A stretch of DNA of 64,000 bases from Nevskia sp035651715 (GTDB lineage: Bacteria; Pseudomonadota; Gammaproteobacteria; Nevskiales; Nevskiaceae), in contig DASRFD010000053.1 in assembly GCA_035651715.1 (NCBI GenBank), forward strand, positions 1-64,000, in the 5' to 3' direction. Each line of letters begins with the position of its first letter. The stretch's first letter is position 1. Under the pieces are notes generated by a model. It did not search any database. It saw nothing but the letters and a program-made list of their open reading frames with translations, and was not told where the DNA came from. A program made the translations under genes and the position numbers. Below, piece after piece: positions 22,610 to 33,111 of the stretch.

Positions 22610-24694
22610 ATGAGCAACAGCAAGTCCACTCCCTCGCTGCTCGACCCGGCCCTGGTCGGTCCCGCCGTGCGGGACTCGTTCCGCAAGCTGGACCCGCGCT
22701 CGCTGGCGCGCAACCCGGTGATCTTCATCACCGCCCTGGTGTCCTTGCTGGCAACAGTGCTGTTCGCGCGCAACCTGCTCACGCACGGCGAGCACCTGCT
22801 GTTCTCGGCCCAGGTCATCGTCTGGCTGTGGTTCACGGTGCTGTTCGCCAACTTCGCCGAGGCCATCGCCGAAGGCCGCGGCAAGGCTCAGGCCGCTTCG
22901 CTGCGCAAGACCAAGACCGAGACGGTGGCCAAGCGCCTGAAATCGGCGGAGGGCAAGGAGTACCAGAGCCTGCCCGCGCCGCAGCTCAAGCCGGGCGACC
23001 TGGTGCTGGTGGAAACCGGCGACATCATCCCCGGCGACGGCGAGGTGGCGCTGGGCGTGGCGACGGTGGACGAATCGGCCATCACCGGCGAGTCCGCGCC
23101 CGTGATCCGCGAATCCGGCGGCGACCGCTCCGCCGTGACCGGCGGCACCCGCGTGCTGTCCGACCGGATCGTGGTGCGCATCACCGCGGCGGCCGGCTCC
23201 AGTTTCATCGACCGCATGATCGCGCTGGTCGAAGGCGCCTCGCGCCAGAAGACGCCGAACGAGATCGCGCTGAACATCCTGCTGGCCGGCATGTCGCTGA
23301 TCTTCATCTTCGCCACCGCCACCATCCCCAGCTTCGCCGGATACGCCGGCGGCAGCATCAGCGTCATCGTGCTGGTGGCGCTGTTCGTGACCCTGATCCC
23401 GACCACCATCGGCGCGCTGCTGTCGGCCATCGGCATCGCCGGGATGAACCGCCTGGTGCGCTTCAACGTGCTGGCCATGTCGGGCCGCGCGGTGGAAGCG
23501 GCCGGCGACGTCGACACCCTGCTGCTGGACAAGACCGGCACCATCACCCTGGGCAACCGCCAGGCCGCCGAGTTCATCGCGCTGCAGGGCGTGGAGCCGA
23601 AGGACCTGGCCGACGCGGCGCAGCTGGCCAGCCTCTCCGACGAGACGCCGGAAGGCCGCTCGGTGGTGGTGCTGGCCAAGGAGAAATACGGCCTGCGCGG
23701 CCGCGAGGTCGCCGGCCACAACGCCCGCTTCGTGCCGTTCTCGGCGCAGACCCGCATGTCCGGCGTCGACATCGACGGGCAGTTGATCCGCAAGGGCGCG
23801 GTCGAGGCCATCGTCGCCCATGTCCACAGCGCCGGAAACCTGCACGGCGCGCCGTTCGGCGGCGTGACCCGGGAGGCCCGGCTGCGCGAGCTCAAGGAAG
23901 CGGCGGACGCCATCTCCCGCGCCGGCGGCACGCCGCTGGCGGTAGCCCGCGACGGCGAGGTGCTGGGCCTGATCCACCTCAAGGACATCGTCAAGGGCGG
24001 CATCCGCGAGCGCTTCGCCGAGCTGCGCCGCATGGGCATCAAGACGGTGATGATCACCGGCGACAATCCGCTCACCGCTGCGGCGATCGCGGCCGAGGCC
24101 GGCGTCGACGACTTCCTGGCCCAGGCCCGGCCGGAGGACAAGCTGGCCCTGATCCGCAAGGAGCAGGCCGAGGGCAAGCTGGTGGCGATGTGCGGCGACG
24201 GCACCAACGACGCGCCGGCCCTGGCCCAGGCCGACGTCGGCGTGGCGATGCAGACCGGCACGGTGGCCGCGCGCGAGGCCGGCAACATGGTCGACCTGGA
24301 TTCCGACCCGACCAAGCTGATCGAGATCGTCGGCATCGGCAAGCAGCTGCTGATGACGCGCGGCGCGCTGACCACCTTCTCCATCGCCAACGACGTGGCC
24401 AAGTACTTCGCCATCATCCCGGCGATGTTCGCCGCGGTCTACCCGCAGCTCAATGCGCTGAACGTGATGCACCTGGCCACCCCGCAGAGCGCCATCCTCT
24501 CGGCCATCATCTTCAACGCCCTGATCATCGTCGCGCTGATTCCGCTGGCGCTGCGCGGCGTGAAGTACCGCCCGATCGGCGCCGGCCCGCTGCTCACCCG
24601 CAATCTGCTGGTCTACGGCGTCGGCGGCCTCGTCGCCCCCTTCCTCGGCATCAAGGCGATCGACCTGCTGGTCAGCGCCGCCGGCCTGGCCTGA
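22610..24694 (+). CDS. kdpB: K+-transporting P-type ATPase subunit KdpB
   Basis: 694 residues. The phosphorylated Asp307 in DKTGTIT and the actuator TGES (159-162) fall at the same numbers as in E. coli KdpB. Ser162 there is the site of inhibitory phosphorylation. TGD (MITGDNPLTAAAIA) and GDGTNDAPALAQADVG complete the P-type ATPase set. It couples ATP hydrolysis to K+ transport with KdpA. A Shine-Dalgarno (AAGGA) precedes the ATG. Confidence 0.98.
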   Translation: MSNSKSTPSLLDPALVGPAVRDSFRKLDPRSLARNPVIFITALVSLLATVLFARNLLTHGEHLLFSAQVIVWLWFTVLFANFAEAIAEGRGKAQAASLRKTKTETVAKRLKSAEGKEYQSLPAPQLKPGDLVLVETGDIIPGDGEVALGVATVDESAITGESAPVIRESGGDRSAVTGGTRVLSDRIVVRITAAAGSSFIDRMIALVEGASRQKTPNEIALNILLAGMSLIFIFATATIPSFAGYAGGSISVIVLVALFVTLIPTTIGALLSAIGIAGMNRLVRFNVLAMSGRAVEAAGDVDTLLLDKTGTITLGNRQAAEFIALQGVEPKDLADAAQLASLSDETPEGRSVVVLAKEKYGLRGREVAGHNARFVPFSAQTRMSGVDIDGQLIRKGAVEAIVAHVHSAGNLHGAPFGGVTREARLRELKEAADAISRAGGTPLAVARDGEVLGLIHLKDIVKGGIRERFAELRRMGIKTVMITGDNPLTAAAIAAEAGVDDFLAQARPEDKLALIRKEQAEGKLVAMCGDGTNDAPALAQADVGVAMQTGTVAAREAGNMVDLDSDPTKLIEIVGIGKQLLMTRGALTTFSIANDVAKYFAIIPAMFAAVYPQLNALNVMHLATPQSAILSAIIFNALIIVALIPLALRGVKYRPIGAGPLLTRNLLVYGVGGLVAPFLGIKAIDLLVSAAGLA

Positions 24695-24706
24695 AGGAGA
24701 ACACCC

Positions 24707-25321
24707 ATGATCAAGCATTTCCGCCCCGCCGTCGTCCTGTTCCTGCTGTTCACCGCCCTCACCGGCCTGGCCTATCCGCTGGCCATCACCGGCATTGCGC
24801 AGGAGCTCTTCCCCGAGCAGGCCAACGGCAGCCTGATCGAAAAAGGCGGCAAGGTGATCGGCTCGCACCTGATCGGCCAGGGCTTCGCCTCGGACCGGTA
24901 CTTCCACGGCCGTCCCTCGGCCACCACCGGCACCGATCCGAACGACTCCACCAGGACCGTGCCGGCGCCGTACAACGCGGCCAATTCGGGCGGCTCCAAC
25001 CTGAGTCCCACCGCGAAGGCGCTGATCGACCGGGTCAAGGACGACACCGCCAGGCTCAGGGCGGAGAACCCCGATGCCGCCGTGCCGGTGGACCTGGTCA
25101 CCACTTCGGCCAGCGGCCTGGACCCGCACATCTCTCCCGCCGCCGCCGATTTCCAGGTGCCGCGGGTGGCCAAGGCGCGCGGCATCGGCGAAGACACGCT
25201 GCGCCAGCTGGTCGCCGCCCGTACCCAGCCGCGCACACTCGGCTTCATCGGCGAGCCGGTAGTCAACGTGCTGGAGCTGAATCTGGCGCTGGATGCGCTG
25301 TACCCGGCCGCGGCGCACTGA
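24707..25321 (+). CDS. kdpC: K+-transporting ATPase subunit KdpC
   Basis: 204 residues: one N-terminal membrane helix (VVLFLLFTALTGLAYPLAITGIAQ) and a periplasmic domain with GSHLIGQGFASDRYFHGRPSAT, DLVTTSASGLDPHISPAAA and the C-terminal NVLELNLALD, all KdpC signatures. It raises K+ affinity and stabilises the complex. kdpB ends 12 bases before it (AAGGAGAACACCC then ATG); a small membrane gene follows after 1 base. Confidence 0.97.
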   Translation: MIKHFRPAVVLFLLFTALTGLAYPLAITGIAQELFPEQANGSLIEKGGKVIGSHLIGQGFASDRYFHGRPSATTGTDPNDSTRTVPAPYNAANSGGSNLSPTAKALIDRVKDDTARLRAENPDAAVPVDLVTTSASGLDPHISPAAADFQVPRVAKARGIGEDTLRQLVAARTQPRTLGFIGEPVVNVLELNLALDALYPAAAH

Positions 25322-25322
25322 T

Positions 25323-25559
25323 ATGCGCATCGTCACCGTGCACGCGCCCCGGCGCCGGCCGTTGCTGCCGCGGGCGCTGCTGGCCTGCGCGCTGTATGCC
25401 GCGCCCTTCGCCCTGCTGTGCCTGCGGTTATGGCACGAGATGCAGGCCGGCGTGCTGCCGCTGGACGGCAGCGCGGTGCTGATCCGCTTCGTCGTGGTCG
25501 GGCTGTTCTCGGTCCTGCTAGGACGCTGGGTGCTGCGCCCTTACGATTCCGGCCGCTGA
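25323..25559 (+). CDS. Small two-span membrane protein after kdpC
   Basis: 78 residues from ATG 25323, one base after the kdpC stop, so almost certainly in the kdp transcript. A basic N-terminus precedes two hydrophobic segments (about 17-38 and 55-70) with a Leu-rich centre. No family recognised. Its position invites a link with potassium uptake, but nothing in the sequence proves it. The terminator at 25562-25610 follows. Confidence 0.55.
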   Translation: MRIVTVHAPRRRPLLPRALLACALYAAPFALLCLRLWHEMQAGVLPLDGSAVLIRFVVVGLFSVLLGRWVLRPYDSGR

Positions 25560-25561
25560 AC

Positions 25562-25610
25562 CCGGCGGCCAAACACAGGCCGCAGCAAGGCCGCCGGCAG
25601 GCGATTTTTT
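25562..25610 (+). terminator. Terminator of kdpFABC transcript
   Basis: CCGGCGGCC (25562-25570) pairs with GGCCGCCGG (25589-25597), followed by a six-T run at 25605-25610. The loop holds a further short GC repeat. It would separate kdpFABC from the genes downstream. Confidence 0.6.
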
Positions 25611-25748
25611 ATTGGAGCGGCAGGCCGGGCACCTCCCCGGCGGCTGCCGGCTTGGGTACCATTCCCACGGGGCCGCCCTGGTCATCCGCCGCGTCAGACG
25701 CGGGGCCCGCCGGCGGCAGCAGGACATTCAAACCGATAAGGGACCACC

Positions 25749-26135
25749 ATGAGCATTCCCGCCAGCCCGGAAGTATTGAGCCTGAAGGAAGACCTGCTCG
25801 AAAGCATGACCGGCTTCATGCGGGGCGAGGACGAGGAGGACGAAGGCGGCTCCGGCTTCGAGGCCGGTTATACCCAGGACGACATCGACCGCTGCGCCGC
25901 CATCATCGACCATTTCCTCATCACCCTGTCGAAAACCGGCGGCGACGGCGACGCGATCCTGGAGGCGGTGAAGGACACCGTGCTGGAGCTGAACACGCTC
26001 AACGATAACTGCGACGGCAGCCTGATCGAGACCGACCAGCGCGAAACCCTGTGCGAGCTGATCAACACCGCGGCGCAGGATGCCGGCCTGGAAACCGATC
26101 TCGACGACGTCACCGAGGAATGGCGCGAGTGGTGA
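25749..26135 (+). CDS. Acidic hypothetical protein between kdpC and kdpD
   Basis: 128 residues, strongly acidic (GEDEEDEGGSGFEAGYTQDDIDRC, then DAILEAVKDTVLELNTLNDNCDGSLIETDQRETLCELI). It is predicted helical and cytoplasmic, with no motif I recognise. It has its own terminator at 26147-26182 and a Shine-Dalgarno-like AAGGGA. It lies between the kdp pump and its regulators, but may be a passenger. Confidence 0.6.
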   Translation: MSIPASPEVLSLKEDLLESMTGFMRGEDEEDEGGSGFEAGYTQDDIDRCAAIIDHFLITLSKTGGDGDAILEAVKDTVLELNTLNDNCDGSLIETDQRETLCELINTAAQDAGLETDLDDVTEEWREW

Positions 26136-26146
26136 GAAGGCGGCCG

Positions 26147-26182
26147 AAATCCGCCGCCAGCGCGGCAAGGCGGCGGATTTTT
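26147..26182 (+). terminator. Terminator before kdpD
   Basis: AAATCCGCCGCC (26147-26158) pairs with GGCGGCGGATTT (26169-26180) and is followed by T residues: a clean intrinsic terminator ending the acidic-protein gene and isolating kdpDE. Confidence 0.8.
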
Positions 26183-26195
26183 ACGGATTTTTTAT
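26178..26195 (+). promoter_or_regulatory. T-rich motif, candidate KdpE binding site (kdpDE copy)
   Basis: TTTTTACGGATTTTTTAT matches the motif at 20569-20587 closely. Downstream, TAAACT at 26219-26224 could be a -10 box with no clear -35, as expected of an activator-dependent promoter. Part of the motif overlaps the T-tract of the preceding terminator, so the first T's are ambiguous. Confidence 0.4.
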
Positions 26196-26231
26196 GGGGC
26201 ATGGCACTGCCGGCAGGCTAAACTGCGGGGC

Positions 26232-29015
<2,784 letters not shown>

Positions 29016-29016
29016 G

Positions 29017-29712
29017 ATGAGCCTCGACGCCGGCGCCATCCTGGTGGTCGACGACGAGCCCGCCATCCGCCGGCTGCTGCGCAGCACCCTGGGCGTGCAC
29101 GATTACCGCGTGCTCGAAGCCGCGACCGTGGCGGAGGCGCTGGAACGACTGGCGCGGGACCGCATCGACCTGGTCATCCTCGACCTCGGCCTGCCCGACG
29201 CCGACGGCCTGGAAGTGATCCGCAAGCTGCGGCCGGACTCGGCAGTGCCGGTGATCGTGCTGTCCAGCCGCGACGACGAGCGCGGCAAGGTCGAGGCGCT
29301 CGACGCGGGCGCCGACGATTACGTCACCAAGCCGTTCGGGGTGGAGGAGCTGGTGGCGCGCATCCGCGCCGCGCTGCGCCACCGGGTGCAGGCCCAGGGC
29401 GGCAAGCCGGTGTTCCAGCAGGATGGCCTGAGCGTGGACCTGGTGCACCGCAGGATCAGCCGTGACGGCGTCGCGATCAAGCTCTCGCCGAAGGAGTACG
29501 AGATCCTGCAGCAGCTGGTGATCCATGCCGGCAAGGTGCTGACCCACCGCCACCTGCTGCGTGCGGTCTGGGGCACCGAAAACGACGACGATGTGGTCTA
29601 TCTGCGCGTCTACATCCGCCAGCTGCGCGGCAAGCTGGAGGCGGACCCGGCACGACCGGCGCTGATCCTCACCGAGCCGGGGGTGGGGTATCGGCTGCAG
29701 GTGAGCGGCTAG
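29017..29712 (+). CDS. kdpE: Response regulator KdpE
   Basis: 231 residues from ATG 29017, the family start. The receiver domain has Asp11-Asp13 acidic residues, phospho-acceptor Asp56 in VILDLGLPD and Lys in VTKPFG. The C-terminal OmpR/PhoB winged helix contains LSPKEYEILQQLVIHAGKVLTHRHLLRAVWG and ends in GVGYRLQ. When phosphorylated by KdpD it activates kdpFABC. The T-rich motif upstream of kdpF and kdpD may be its site. Confidence 0.97.
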   Translation: MSLDAGAILVVDDEPAIRRLLRSTLGVHDYRVLEAATVAEALERLARDRIDLVILDLGLPDADGLEVIRKLRPDSAVPVIVLSSRDDERGKVEALDAGADDYVTKPFGVEELVARIRAALRHRVQAQGGKPVFQQDGLSVDLVHRRISRDGVAIKLSPKEYEILQQLVIHAGKVLTHRHLLRAVWGTENDDDVVYLRVYIRQLRGKLEADPARPALILTEPGVGYRLQVSG

Positions 29713-29721
29713 CTAGCGCAG

Positions 29722-29758
29722 AAAAAAAGGCCGCCTCAGAGCTAGCTCCTCGGCGGCC
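29722..29758 (-). terminator. Terminator of the sedolisin gene
   Basis: On the minus strand GGCCGCC pairs with GGCGGCC around a 16-base loop and is followed by seven T's (opposite the A-run 29722-29728). It also lies between convergent kdpE and the protease. Confidence 0.8.
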
Positions 29759-29796
29759 GCAAGTACTGCATCAGGATCTTTGGACGCGGTATCCGC

Positions 29797-32079
29797 TTAC
29801 TTCACTAAAAGCGAGATCTCGCCCGACTTGGAGCCTTCGATACCGCCGCTGACGGCACTGACTTCGAAGTAGTAGGTCTTGCCCACCGTGAGGCCCGACG
29901 CCAGGTAGGCATTGCTGCCGCTGACCAACGCGATCGGAGTGGCGCCTTCCGTACCGGACGCGGTGCCGGCGTACACGCGGTAACCCGCCGCGCCGCCAAC
30001 AACCTTCCAGGCCAGGTAAACCGCGCCATGTGCCGCAGCCTGGGTCGCGGTCAGGCCGGTCGGCGCAGCCGGGCCGGGCTGGGGGGTGGTGACGCTCGCT
30101 TCATTGGACACGCCGCTGCTGCCCGCGGCATTTACCGCCTTGACCGTAAAGTAATAAGTCTGGCCGCCGGCCAGCCCCTTGATCAGGGTGTTGGTGTTGC
30201 TGGTAGTGGCCACCGGAGTGGCGCCTTCGGCACCGCCGGCCATGCCCTCGTAGATCGCGTAGCTGGTCGCGCCTGCCACGCCGCTCCAGTTCAGCATCAC
30301 CGTGCCGCCGACCAAGCCGGCGGTGAGGCCGTCGGGCGCAGCCGGCGCGCAGCTGACGGCCGGAAGAGCCGTATTGGCGGCAGCGATATCGAACGAGCCC
30401 ATGCCGGTGTCGTAGTCCCAGCCCGGGGTCGCCGGGTAGAGAAAGTTGTCGCCCAGGACGATGTCGTGCAGGTCCTTGGCGGCGGTGCCGAAGGACTGGC
30501 CGTAGGTGGCGTAGAAGATCGGCGCGGCGAAGCCATAGCAGTTGCCGTGCGCGGTCTGCATGCGCGCCCACACGCCCACTGACAGCGGTGAGGACAGGCT
30601 GGTGCCGCCGACGCCGATGTCCGCGCCGCTGACCACCACGTCGGCGCCGCCGATGTTGGGGTCGCCGACCATGGCGATGTCCGGAACGGCGCGCTGGGCG
30701 GCGGCCGTGTTGACCGGGTTGATGACGCCTGCGGTCCACACCCCGGGGACCTCCCACAGGCTGATGCCGCCGCCGCCGGAGACCCAGGAAAGCTCGGAGT
30801 TGTAGCTGTAGTCGGCGTTGGTCAGCAGCGAGGTCCCGCCCACCGCCACCACGTAGGGCGAGGCGGCGGGATATTCCACCGCGCCGAGCAGCACCGGCTG
30901 GCCGGCGTTGATCAGCAGCTGGCAGGAGGCGCCGCCGTCGCCGGAGGAGGCGAAGAAGGTGATGCCCTGGGCCGCGCCCTGCTCGAACGCGATGTCTTCA
31001 ATCAGCATCGCGCCGCTGAGGTATTCGATCGTCTCGCAGCCGCCAAACGACATGTTGACGGCCTTGACACGGTTTTCGCTGACCGCGCGCTCGATCGCCG
31101 GCGCGATATCCGGATCGCCGAGGGAGCCGCCGTTGTAAAAGATGATCTTCTTCAGGTTGCCGGCAATGCCGGAGGAGGACTGGCTGTCCAGGTCCCATTC
31201 GTCGAGGCCGGCGGTGTCCGAGGTCTGCAGGCCGGTGGGCACGATCTCGTACGGCACCTGCGGCAGGTTCCACTCCTTCTCGTAGGCGCGCAAATCCTTC
31301 GGCACCTGGGTGATGTCGCCCTCGGTGATGATGCCGATGGCGGTGCCCCAGCCGGTGGGGGTGTTGCCGGCGTCGTACGCGGTCTGATACTGCGGGCCGC
31401 CGTAGGGCGGGGTCAGGATCGGATCCTGCGGCACGCCGGAGTTGGGGCGCACCGACGAGATGCCGCGGGTCAGGGCCGGCTTGCTGGCGCTGGCGTGCTG
31501 CAGGTTGGTGGTCATGCCGCCCATGTTGTTGAGGCCGATCACCGCGGCGACAATGCCGCCGAGCGAGGCGGGCACCTGGGCCGGCGTGGCGTTGGCGAAC
31601 AGGCTGCGTCCCTGGGCGACGAAGGAGACCAGCTGCGTATTGAAGGCCTGCTGCACCGTCGCGGCGCTGCCGTAGGCGCTCACCGTCAGGCGGTTGCCGG
31701 AGACCTCGATGTTGCTGAAGCCCAGGCCGCGCAGATAGCTGACCACGGCATTGGCCTGGTCGGCGGTCGGCGCATAGCTGGCCAGGAATTCGGCCGAGGT
31801 GAGGTTATGGCCGAACTGCGGGCTGCCCGGCTTGCCGATCTGCGCCACCAGGGCGTCGAGCTGCGCCTTGTTGCGGGCGTTGAGGCCGACCACGATGTGC
31901 AGCTGCTGCTGCGGCGCCATCGGGGCGACGGCGAAGTTCTTCAGCGGCATCGCCTGGGTGGCGGTGCCGACCCAGCTGCCGGCGGCGTCCGCCGTGGATG
32001 GCAGCAGGGATGCGCCGGCGCAAAAAGCGGCGGCGAGGACCGCGGACATCGCGGTGCGACGGACATTCGATAAGTGCAT
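29797..32079 (-). CDS. Secreted sedolisin (S53) protease with two fibronectin type III domains
   Basis: 760 residues from ATG 32079. A signal peptide (about 1-33) precedes a pro-kumamolisin activation domain (about 50-195). The catalytic domain has the Glu294/Asp298 pair in GLDEWDLDSQ, SSGD around 379, and the nucleophile Ser494 in GGTSLSSP. The calcium-site end PGWDYDTGMGSFD follows. Two fibronectin type III modules (each ending in 'GLxxGxTYYFxVxAV') form the C-terminus. It would be an acid-active, self-processed extracellular endopeptidase. It has its own terminator; a lone gene. Confidence 0.93.
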   Translation of the reverse strand: MHLSNVRRTAMSAVLAAAFCAGASLLPSTADAAGSWVGTATQAMPLKNFAVAPMAPQQQLHIVVGLNARNKAQLDALVAQIGKPGSPQFGHNLTSAEFLASYAPTADQANAVVSYLRGLGFSNIEVSGNRLTVSAYGSAATVQQAFNTQLVSFVAQGRSLFANATPAQVPASLGGIVAAVIGLNNMGGMTTNLQHASASKPALTRGISSVRPNSGVPQDPILTPPYGGPQYQTAYDAGNTPTGWGTAIGIITEGDITQVPKDLRAYEKEWNLPQVPYEIVPTGLQTSDTAGLDEWDLDSQSSSGIAGNLKKIIFYNGGSLGDPDIAPAIERAVSENRVKAVNMSFGGCETIEYLSGAMLIEDIAFEQGAAQGITFFASSGDGGASCQLLINAGQPVLLGAVEYPAASPYVVAVGGTSLLTNADYSYNSELSWVSGGGGISLWEVPGVWTAGVINPVNTAAAQRAVPDIAMVGDPNIGGADVVVSGADIGVGGTSLSSPLSVGVWARMQTAHGNCYGFAAPIFYATYGQSFGTAAKDLHDIVLGDNFLYPATPGWDYDTGMGSFDIAAANTALPAVSCAPAAPDGLTAGLVGGTVMLNWSGVAGATSYAIYEGMAGGAEGATPVATTSNTNTLIKGLAGGQTYYFTVKAVNAAGSSGVSNEASVTTPQPGPAAPTGLTATQAAAHGAVYLAWKVVGGAAGYRVYAGTASGTEGATPIALVSGSNAYLASGLTVGKTYYFEVSAVSGGIEGSKSGEISLLVK

Positions 32080-32357
32080 GAGTGATCCCGATTTGGTAAA
32101 GGCGCTGCGCGCCGAAATGGCAAACGCGTCCTGCGGATGGAAACTCCACTCCCCTCTGGATGGATTTCGGAAACGAAGGGCCGACTTGGTCCGACGGATT
32201 CCGGTAGCCCATCCTGTTCGGCGCCATGGCATAAGTCCCCACGAAACGGAAACGAAATGGGAACGGCTGGTACAGCCCTGAATCCGCTGGAAAAAGACAT
32301 GGCGGCCCCGGCTCGCGTATGCTTGTCCGCCTGCCCCCGATCCGCCCTTCCGACAAA

Positions 32358-32867
32358 ATGGAACGCCTGCTCGAACGCCTGGTCCTCGGCAGCCGCTGGC
32401 TGCTGGTGCCCCTTTACCTGGTTCTGGTCGTGCTGCTCGCCGCCTTTGCGGTCAAGGCGGCGGTGGAGCTGGTGCACATCTTCGACGGCCTGTTCGACAG
32501 CAGCGAATCGGAGATGGTCCTGGCGGCACTGTCGCTGATCGACCTGGTGCTGATCGGCAACCTGATCGTGATGGTCGCCCTGTCCGGCTACGAAACCTTT
32601 GTCTCGCGCATCGACCAGGTTCCGGAGATGGAGAAGCCGAGCTGGCTCGGCAAGTACGATCCCGGCACCATCAAGCTCAAGGTGGCCGCGTCCCTGGTGG
32701 CGATTTCCGCCATCCACCTGTTGAAGAACTACCTGGGCCACGAGTCGCTCGACGTGACGCGGATGATGATGCTGACCGGCGTGCACCTGGCCTTCGTGGT
32801 ATCGGCGCTGATCCTGGCCTTCGTCGACCGCATCGCCTTCTCGGCGCACCGCAACGGGCAGCACTAG
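32358..32867 (+). CDS. UPF0114 (YqhA) family membrane protein
   Basis: 169 residues from ATG 32358. It starts MERLLERLVLGSRWLLVPLYL and has about four membrane spans, with the conserved stretch SLIDLVLIGNLIVMVALSGYETFVSRID and the following KPSWLGKYDPGTIKLKVAASLVAISAIHLL. This matches the YqhA family. The function is unknown. Predicted to sit in the inner membrane. Confidence 0.9.
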   Translation: MERLLERLVLGSRWLLVPLYLVLVVLLAAFAVKAAVELVHIFDGLFDSSESEMVLAALSLIDLVLIGNLIVMVALSGYETFVSRIDQVPEMEKPSWLGKYDPGTIKLKVAASLVAISAIHLLKNYLGHESLDVTRMMMLTGVHLAFVVSALILAFVDRIAFSAHRNGQH

Positions 32868-32876
32868 CGCCGGGAC

Positions 32877-32906
32877 TTGCGGCGCGTGCGGCGCACCCTC
32901 TACACT
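32877..32906 (+). promoter_or_regulatory. Likely promoter of the ilvB leader
   Basis: TTGCGG (32877-32882), an 18-base spacer, and TACACT (32901-32906), 25 bases before the leader peptide ATG. A reasonable sigma-70 match placed where attenuation control requires it. Confidence 0.5.
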
Positions 32907-32930
32907 GCCAGTGCTTAAGCCATCAGACCC

Positions 32931-32996
32931 ATGACCCCCTTCAAGCAGAACGTCCTCGTTGTCGTCGTGCTCGTCGCCGTTAGCGACGCGCCGTAG
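32931..32996 (+). CDS. ilvB-type leader peptide (ivbL-like)
   Basis: 21 residues, MTPFKQNVLVVVVLVAVSDA then Pro and TAG. Seven Val and two Leu codons fall within ten positions (VLVVVVLVAV). A run of regulatory codons in a tiny ORF right before a GC-rich terminator and an acetolactate synthase gene is the layout of the E. coli ivbL-ilvB attenuator. Ribosome stalling at scarce Val/Leu tRNA would prevent the terminator from forming. The control mechanism is inferred from layout. Confidence 0.85.
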   Translation: MTPFKQNVLVVVVLVAVSDAP

Positions 32997-33013
32997 GGGA
33001 CGCTGCACTCATC

Positions 33014-33050
33014 AAAAACCCCGCCGGCGCGAAACGCCGGCGGGGTTTTT
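33014..33050 (+). terminator. Attenuator terminator of ilvB leader
   Basis: AACCCCGCCGGCG (33017-33029) pairs with CGCCGGCGGGGTT (33035-33047) over a 5-base loop, with flanking A- and T-runs. It lies 17 bases past the leader stop and 62 bases before ilvB, so it must be read through for ilvB expression. Confidence 0.88.
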
Positions 33051-33111
33051 CGTTTCCACGCCGGGTTTCACGCCAGCGGGTCCCAAAGCATCGCGACCCC
33101 AAGGACCCGAC

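Noticed and set aside
22523..25336. 937-codon frame antisense to kdpB and kdpC
   Set aside because: Composition dominated by Gly, Arg, Asp, Gln and His with no motif; kdpBC are certain on the other strand.
32959..33111. N-terminal extension of ilvB by 51 codons
   Set aside because: It would translate through the attenuator hairpin, and IlvB homologues start at the MELTGAE position.
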